Both the position numbers and the translations under genes were made by a program. From Paludibacteraceae bacterium (GTDB lineage Bacteria; Bacteroidota; Bacteroidia; Bacteroidales; Paludibacteraceae): DNA of 9,987 bases. The notes under the pieces were generated by a model. It searched no databases. It was not told the DNA's origin and was given only the letters and a program-made list of their open reading frames with translations. Of this stretch, positions 6,505 to 9,987 are shown in pieces; the stretch's first letter is position 1, and every line of letters begins with the position of its first letter. The stretch spans positions 1 through 9,987 of the forward strand of contig JAGCQO010000277.1 of NCBI GenBank assembly GCA_017965125.1. The letters run 5' to 3'.

Positions 6505-7266
6505 TTATTTGCTTGCGTTTCTTTGTTTGCGTTTCTTTTCTTTTTGGTCCTTGAAATCCTTCAGGAACGCGAGCCATTCCTCTTTGTTGCCGTTGAAGGT
6601 GTTTATGTCTATGTCGTGGTCTATTCCGTTCACTCGGCCCATGTGGCTGTGCTGCCAGAATTGCCATTTGATTGAGAACTCGTCTGGGTCTTTGAAACTG
6701 CAAATCCAGAGTTTCTCCTTTGGGAAATATTCTCTTATGTATTTGTTGTAAGTATTTCTGTTTGAGTAAATTATAATCTCCTCGTTTCTGTGCTTTCTTA
6801 CGGTCTTGATGAATGCTCTTATGTTGGCTATGATGGTCGAGGGATTCCATTTGCCCTTGTTTCCCCATTCCTCGATGTCGATGACGAGCGGCAGCTCAAA
6901 CTCCTTGTTCTTTATTGTGTTCAGGAAGTTCTGCGCCTGCACCATTCCGCCGTCCTTGAATTTGAAGAAGTGGTAAACGCCGATTGGCACATTGTGCTTC
7001 TTTGCGTCCTTGTAGTATGTCTCGAACTGCGCGTCGGTGATTTCCTTTCCCAGCGAGGCTCTCATGTATATGAAGTCGATGTCGATTTTCTTGTTGTTCA
7101 CGACCTTCTTGAAGTCTATCTCGCCGCAGTACTGGCTTACGTCGATTCCAGTGATTGGATATGTCTTTTTGTTTATGTCGATGCCTCTTGTGGCGGCAAA
7201 AAGTCCTGTCTCCAGTGCTATCAGTGCGCCGATAGCCAATGTTATTCTTCTAAGCGTCTTTCTCAT
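6505..7266 (-). CDS. GH25 family lysozyme-like muramidase, exported
   Basis: A 253-residue glycoside hydrolase family 25 protein, predicted to cleave the MurNAc-GlcNAc bond of peptidoglycan. A hydrophobic segment at about 8-24 (ITLAIGALIALETGLFA) is a signal peptide or membrane anchor, so it acts in the periplasm or outside. Family motifs run in order: GIDVSQYCGEIDF (D42), IYMRAS, PIGVYHFF, PLVIDIEEW (the catalytic DxE pair D130 and E132), IIIYSNR, WQFWQHS and GIDHDIDINTF. All expected acidic residues are present, so it should be active. The last 12 residues are very basic (KEKKRKQRNASK). It lies between an antiporter gene (56 bases upstream) and the degenerate zincin gene (43 bases downstream), and I see no promoter in the upstream gap. 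It could serve wall remodelling or act on other bacteria; the sequence does not decide. Confidence 0.92.
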   Translation of the reverse strand: MRKTLRRITLAIGALIALETGLFAATRGIDINKKTYPITGIDVSQYCGEIDFKKVVNNKKIDIDFIYMRASLGKEITDAQFETYYKDAKKHNVPIGVYHFFKFKDGGMVQAQNFLNTIKNKEFELPLVIDIEEWGNKGKWNPSTIIANIRAFIKTVRKHRNEEIIIYSNRNTYNKYIREYFPKEKLWICSFKDPDEFSIKWQFWQHSHMGRVNGIDHDIDINTFNGNKEEWLAFLKDFKDQKEKKRKQRNASK

Positions 7267-7322
7267 TTGTATCTCGGTCTTACTTTGTTATGTAATGCTT
7301 TGTGTCTCTTGTTTTTATGTGT

Positions 7323-9581
7323 CTATTTATAGTCGTTCGCCATCGCCTCGATTTTCTCCTTCTCGCCGACTATGCTCAGTATGTCTCCGCTTGCGAAGCT
7401 CACGTTCACGCCCGGATTGACGAGTGTCTCGCCGTTTCTTTCTATTCCCACGATCATGCAGTTGTAGTTGTCGCGCAGGAATGAGTTCTTTATCGTTTTA
7501 CCTATCAATGACGAGGTCTCTGAAACCTGCATCAGCTCAAGCGTCACGTCGTTTGGCTCGTCTTGCTCTTGCTCCTGCTCGTGCTCGGTCATGAGCTTGC
7601 GCTTGGAGATGGTGTTGTCGAAGTCGTCGAGCTGCTTGTCGGTGCCCACGACGATTATTCTGTCGTACGGGAACAGCCGTTCATCGCCGCTCGGTATGTT
7701 TATCTGCTTCGAGCCTCTTTTTATGCTTACGATGTTCACGCCGTACTTCTCTCTCATGTGTATTTCCTTGAGCGCCATGCCGATGTTAGGGCTCTCGACC
7801 GACACCTCAAACTCCGCCAAGTGCATGTTTCTGGAGAGCAGGTTTTCCTCGACGTCTCTTCTGATGCTTCTTGCGTTCTCCTTCTGCGCCTCCTTCTCGT
7901 TCAGGTTGGTTATGAAGTGCTTCTCCATGGCTATGGACTGGCGTTTCAGCGTCTTGCTCAGCATTATGAAGGCTATGACCACGATGGCGATGAGCGTCAT
8001 TATCACAAAGCCGGTCTTGAAGATGCTGGTCAGCACGAAGACGGTCAGCACGATGCAGACGAATATTCGCAGTATGATGAGGCCGACCAGGATTCCCTTG
8101 TTCATGTCTCTCTCGGTCAGCAGTTTCTTTATCGTCTTGTTCTTTTTCACGATTATGGCCCTCATGAACGGCGACATCGCTCCGATTATTATCACAGCCT
8201 CGAGGCTCTTTGCGAGGTATTCGTTGGCTATCATGTTGTCGAATATCGGCACGACGTAGTTCAGTCCTATGGCTATGATGAATATGATGATGGTGAGGTA
8301 AAACACCATGATCGAGGCGAGCGATTTGAAGAGGCTGCCCTTGATGCCGGAGTTGCCCAGCTGAGGGTTGAACGACAGCCTTTCGATGTAGCGCAACGCT
8401 CTCGGCGGACATCTCTCGATGAATTTCTTGTATGCCTTAGGCGACGCTTTTATGAGGAACGGCGTGAAGAAGGTCGTTATCACCGACACGGCGACGATGG
8501 TAGGGTAGAGGCTTTCGGATGTCACCTTCAGGTTTACGCCGAGCTGCGCTATGATGAACGCGAACTCGCCCACCTGCGCCAATGAGAATCCTGCTTGTAT
8601 GCCGGTCTTCAACGGCTGGCCGCTGAAAAGCATTCCCATCGTGCCGAAGATTATCTGGCCGCTCATCACTGCCAAGGTTATCAGTATGATAGGCAGGAAG
8701 TTGCTTGAGAGTGTCGAAGGGTTTATCATCATGCCGACAGACACGAAGAATATCGCGCCGAACAGGTCCTTCAGCGGCTTGGTCACCTTCTCCATCCTCT
8801 CGGACTCGATGGTCTCCGACAGCAGCGAACCCATGACGAACGCTCCGAGCGCCGACGAGAATCCGGTGTAAGTGGCTATCAGCACCATCGTCAGACACAG
8901 CGCCACACTCACTATCAGCAACGTCTCCTCGTTAAGCCATTTCCTGACCTTCTTCAGCATCGTCGGCAGTATGTATATTCCGCTGGCGAACCATATCAGA
9001 ATAAACATAAACAGCCTTAATATGTTGTATATGAGGTCTTCGCCAGAGAAATCCGAACTTATGGCGAGTGTCGAGAGCAGCACCATGAGTATCACGGCGA
9101 ACAGGTCCTCGACTATCAGCATGCCTATGACAAGCCCGGCGAACTGCTGCTTCCTTACGCCGAGGTCCTCGTAGGTCTTTATGATGATCGTCGTCGATGA
9201 CATAGAGACCATACCTCCGAGGAAAAGGCTGGTGATGTGGTCCCACCCGATGAGCTTTCCGGTGAAGTAGCCCAGCGACATCATTCCGAGTATGACCGTG
9301 AAGGCGGTGATGAAGACCGTGCCGCCCATTTTCATCAGCTTCTTGAACGAGAAGTCCAGACCGATGGAGAACAGCAGGAATATCACACCGATGTCCGCCC
9401 ACGAATTGATGTTCTCAGTGTCGGTCACATGCAGGAAGTTGAGCGACGGCCCGGCGATTATTCCAGCGAGGATGTAGCCCAGAACGACGGGCTGGTTTAT
9501 TTTTTTGAAAAGTATGGTGATAGCGCCTGCCGCCATAAGGATTATGGCAAGATCGGATATAAGTGATGGCAGTGCGTCCAT
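7323..9581 (-). CDS. Kef-type monovalent cation/proton antiporter (CPA2) with two RCK C domains
   Basis: A 752-residue inner-membrane transporter expected to exchange K+ or Na+ for protons. The sodium/hydrogen exchanger domain covers about 8-380, with PVVLGYILAGIIAGP, SMSSTTIIIK, the ion-binding V-E158-D159-L-F and GFSLAQVGEFAFIIAQ. An additional membrane block of about four helices (roughly 421-542) follows. Then come two regulatory RCK C (TrkA-C) domains at about 586-655 and 679-748, joined by an acidic linker EHEQEQEQDEPND. The usual NAD-binding RCK N (Rossmann) domain of KefB/KefC is absent, so regulation must differ. I chose ATG 9581 over ATG 9638: the later start begins directly at the membrane domain (MDALPSLISDLAIIL), whereas 9638 lies inside a terminator hairpin. 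The substrate ion cannot be assigned. It is the first gene of the reverse-strand block after the terminator. Confidence 0.92.
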   Translation of the reverse strand: MDALPSLISDLAIILMAAGAITILFKKINQPVVLGYILAGIIAGPSLNFLHVTDTENINSWADIGVIFLLFSIGLDFSFKKLMKMGGTVFITAFTVILGMMSLGYFTGKLIGWDHITSLFLGGMVSMSSTTIIIKTYEDLGVRKQQFAGLVIGMLIVEDLFAVILMVLLSTLAISSDFSGEDLIYNILRLFMFILIWFASGIYILPTMLKKVRKWLNEETLLIVSVALCLTMVLIATYTGFSSALGAFVMGSLLSETIESERMEKVTKPLKDLFGAIFFVSVGMMINPSTLSSNFLPIILITLAVMSGQIIFGTMGMLFSGQPLKTGIQAGFSLAQVGEFAFIIAQLGVNLKVTSESLYPTIVAVSVITTFFTPFLIKASPKAYKKFIERCPPRALRYIERLSFNPQLGNSGIKGSLFKSLASIMVFYLTIIIFIIAIGLNYVVPIFDNMIANEYLAKSLEAVIIIGAMSPFMRAIIVKKNKTIKKLLTERDMNKGILVGLIILRIFVCIVLTVFVLTSIFKTGFVIMTLIAIVVIAFIMLSKTLKRQSIAMEKHFITNLNEKEAQKENARSIRRDVEENLLSRNMHLAEFEVSVESPNIGMALKEIHMREKYGVNIVSIKRGSKQINIPSGDERLFPYDRIIVVGTDKQLDDFDNTISKRKLMTEHEQEQEQDEPNDVTLELMQVSETSSLIGKTIKNSFLRDNYNCMIVGIERNGETLVNPGVNVSFASGDILSIVGEKEKIEAMANDYK

Positions 9582-9622
9582 GCTTCGTATATGCGTTTTT
9601 TCTTTATTTTGCGAATTTAACA

Positions 9623-9658
9623 AAAAAGACGGAAACATTTAAAATGTTCCGCCTTTTT
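9623..9658 (-). terminator. Terminator hairpin after the right-edge membrane gene
   Basis: An A-rich left arm (9623-9639) pairs with a T-rich right arm (9643-9658) through AAAAG/CTTTT, CGGAA/TTCCG and CATT/AATG segments, interrupted by one A-C mismatch and one bulged A. On the reverse strand it lies about 34 bases past the stop at 9692 and ends in a run of six T. It separates that gene from the antiporter. Confidence 0.75.
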
Positions 9659-9691
9659 AGGTTAGAAAAATCTGTAAAAAAAAGAGATTTT

Positions 9692-9987
9692 TTATTCTGT
9701 TCGAGTGTTGCGTTCGATTTTGCAAAGCAGAATGATTTGAGAGCAGAGTATTAACACGCTGATGCCAATACTAAGACCTGCTATTATTCCTGCATCTCTT
9801 CCAACTGCTATTGCAAAGAAAGAGCCTATGAGTCCTATGATGATAAATATAATGGCAAAATAGTACCATCCGCTGATGCCTTTTGACTTTTGTTTTGGCT
9901 CTTCTGGTGTCTCGGGAATCCATTTCAACAACTCCTTGTAGTCTTCGTCAGAAATGTCTCCTATGCTTAATCTATACCATTTTTTTA
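9692..9987 (-). CDS. Small two-helix membrane protein of unknown function (N-terminus outside window)
   Basis: The frame is open from the right edge to TAA at 9692-9694, giving 97 visible residues and no Met, so the true start lies beyond 9987. A TTG at 9931 could be read as a start, but coding continues smoothly upstream of it (KKWYRLSIGDISDEDYKE), so the longer partial reading is better. A polar N-terminal part and a Pro/Glu/Lys-rich linker (PETPEEPKQKSKG) lead into two membrane helices: WYYFAIIFIIIGLIGSFFAI, then a GIIAGLSIGISVLILCSQII segment. A short charged tail (CKIERNTRTE) ends the protein. I do not recognise the family. It is more AT-rich than the antiporter gene and has its own terminator, so it is a separate unit. 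Confidence 0.65.
   Translation of the reverse strand, partial: KKWYRLSIGDISDEDYKELLKWIPETPEEPKQKSKGISGWYYFAIIFIIIGLIGSFFAIAVGRDAGIIAGLSIGISVLILCSQIILLCKIERNTRTE

Noticed and set aside
7563..8585. 340-codon forward-strand open frame opposite the antiporter gene
   Set aside because: Same reason: antisense shadow of a well-supported transporter, no recognisable motif, His/Arg/Glu/Tyr-rich product.
9612..9619. TAAATTCG on the reverse strand as a -7 box for the antiporter
   Set aside because: One mismatch to TAnnTTTG and no TTTG box at the right distance upstream; too weak to call.
9582..9638. Extra 19 codons for the antiporter from ATG 9638
   Set aside because: That ATG lies inside the terminator hairpin 9623-9658, and the added residues do not resemble a transporter N-terminus. 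ATG 9581 starts directly at the first membrane helix.
1..9987. tRNA, rRNA, CRISPR arrays, insertion sequences
   Set aside because: I looked for cloverleaf ends, evenly spaced direct repeats and transposase motifs on both strands and saw none; no gap without a gene exceeds 300 bases.

Overview
The window reads as chromosomal DNA from a member of the Bacteroidota, most likely order Bacteroidales. The support is mixed. The HAD protein closely matches my memory of the Bacteroides thetaiotaomicron pyrophosphatase BT2127. There is a five-helix Lnb/DUF4105 protein and a short bactofilin. A promoter of the Bacteroidota TTTG / TAnnTTTG type is visible, and start codons have A-rich leaders rather than Shine-Dalgarno sites. 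Genus cannot be fixed from the sequence alone.

Layout. Bases 1-428 are AT-rich and hold the only forward-strand coding sequence: the tail of a coiled-coil protein and a 70-codon single-helix membrane ORF. Both lie in the same frame, separated by two stop codons, so they may be one decaying gene. Bases 444-601 separate these from the reverse-strand block. They contain three copies of a REP-like palindromic element and a strong hairpin terminator. Bases 611-9581 are an almost gap-free reverse-strand block. In transcription order it encodes a Kef-type cation/proton antiporter, a GH25 lysozyme-like hydrolase and an unknown protein joining a phage-type repeat to a degenerate zincin-like domain. 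A promoter follows, then bactofilin, Lnb/DUF4105, a PafA-like phosphatase with no active site, uracil-DNA glycosylase and a HAD pyrophosphatase. At the right edge is the C-terminal part of a small two-helix membrane protein with its own terminator.

How the genes fit together. The left half looks like an operon started from the promoter at 5294-5325. It runs from an envelope/cytoskeletal gene (bactofilin) through Lnb, which is predicted to N-acylate lipoproteins, and a pseudo-phosphatase whose start codon overlaps the Lnb stop as ATGA. It ends in housekeeping ung and the HAD pyrophosphatase, and then the terminator at 577-601. The right half (antiporter, lysozyme, degenerate zincin) could be a second transcription unit concerned with ion balance and the cell wall.

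Most notable are two proteins with recognisable enzyme folds but missing catalytic residues. The PafA homologue keeps the fold-defining motifs but has lost essentially every metal and phosphate ligand. The unknown protein has YEFAH where a zincin would have HExxH. The tight coupling of the dead PafA with Lnb is the best candidate here for an undescribed functional pair.
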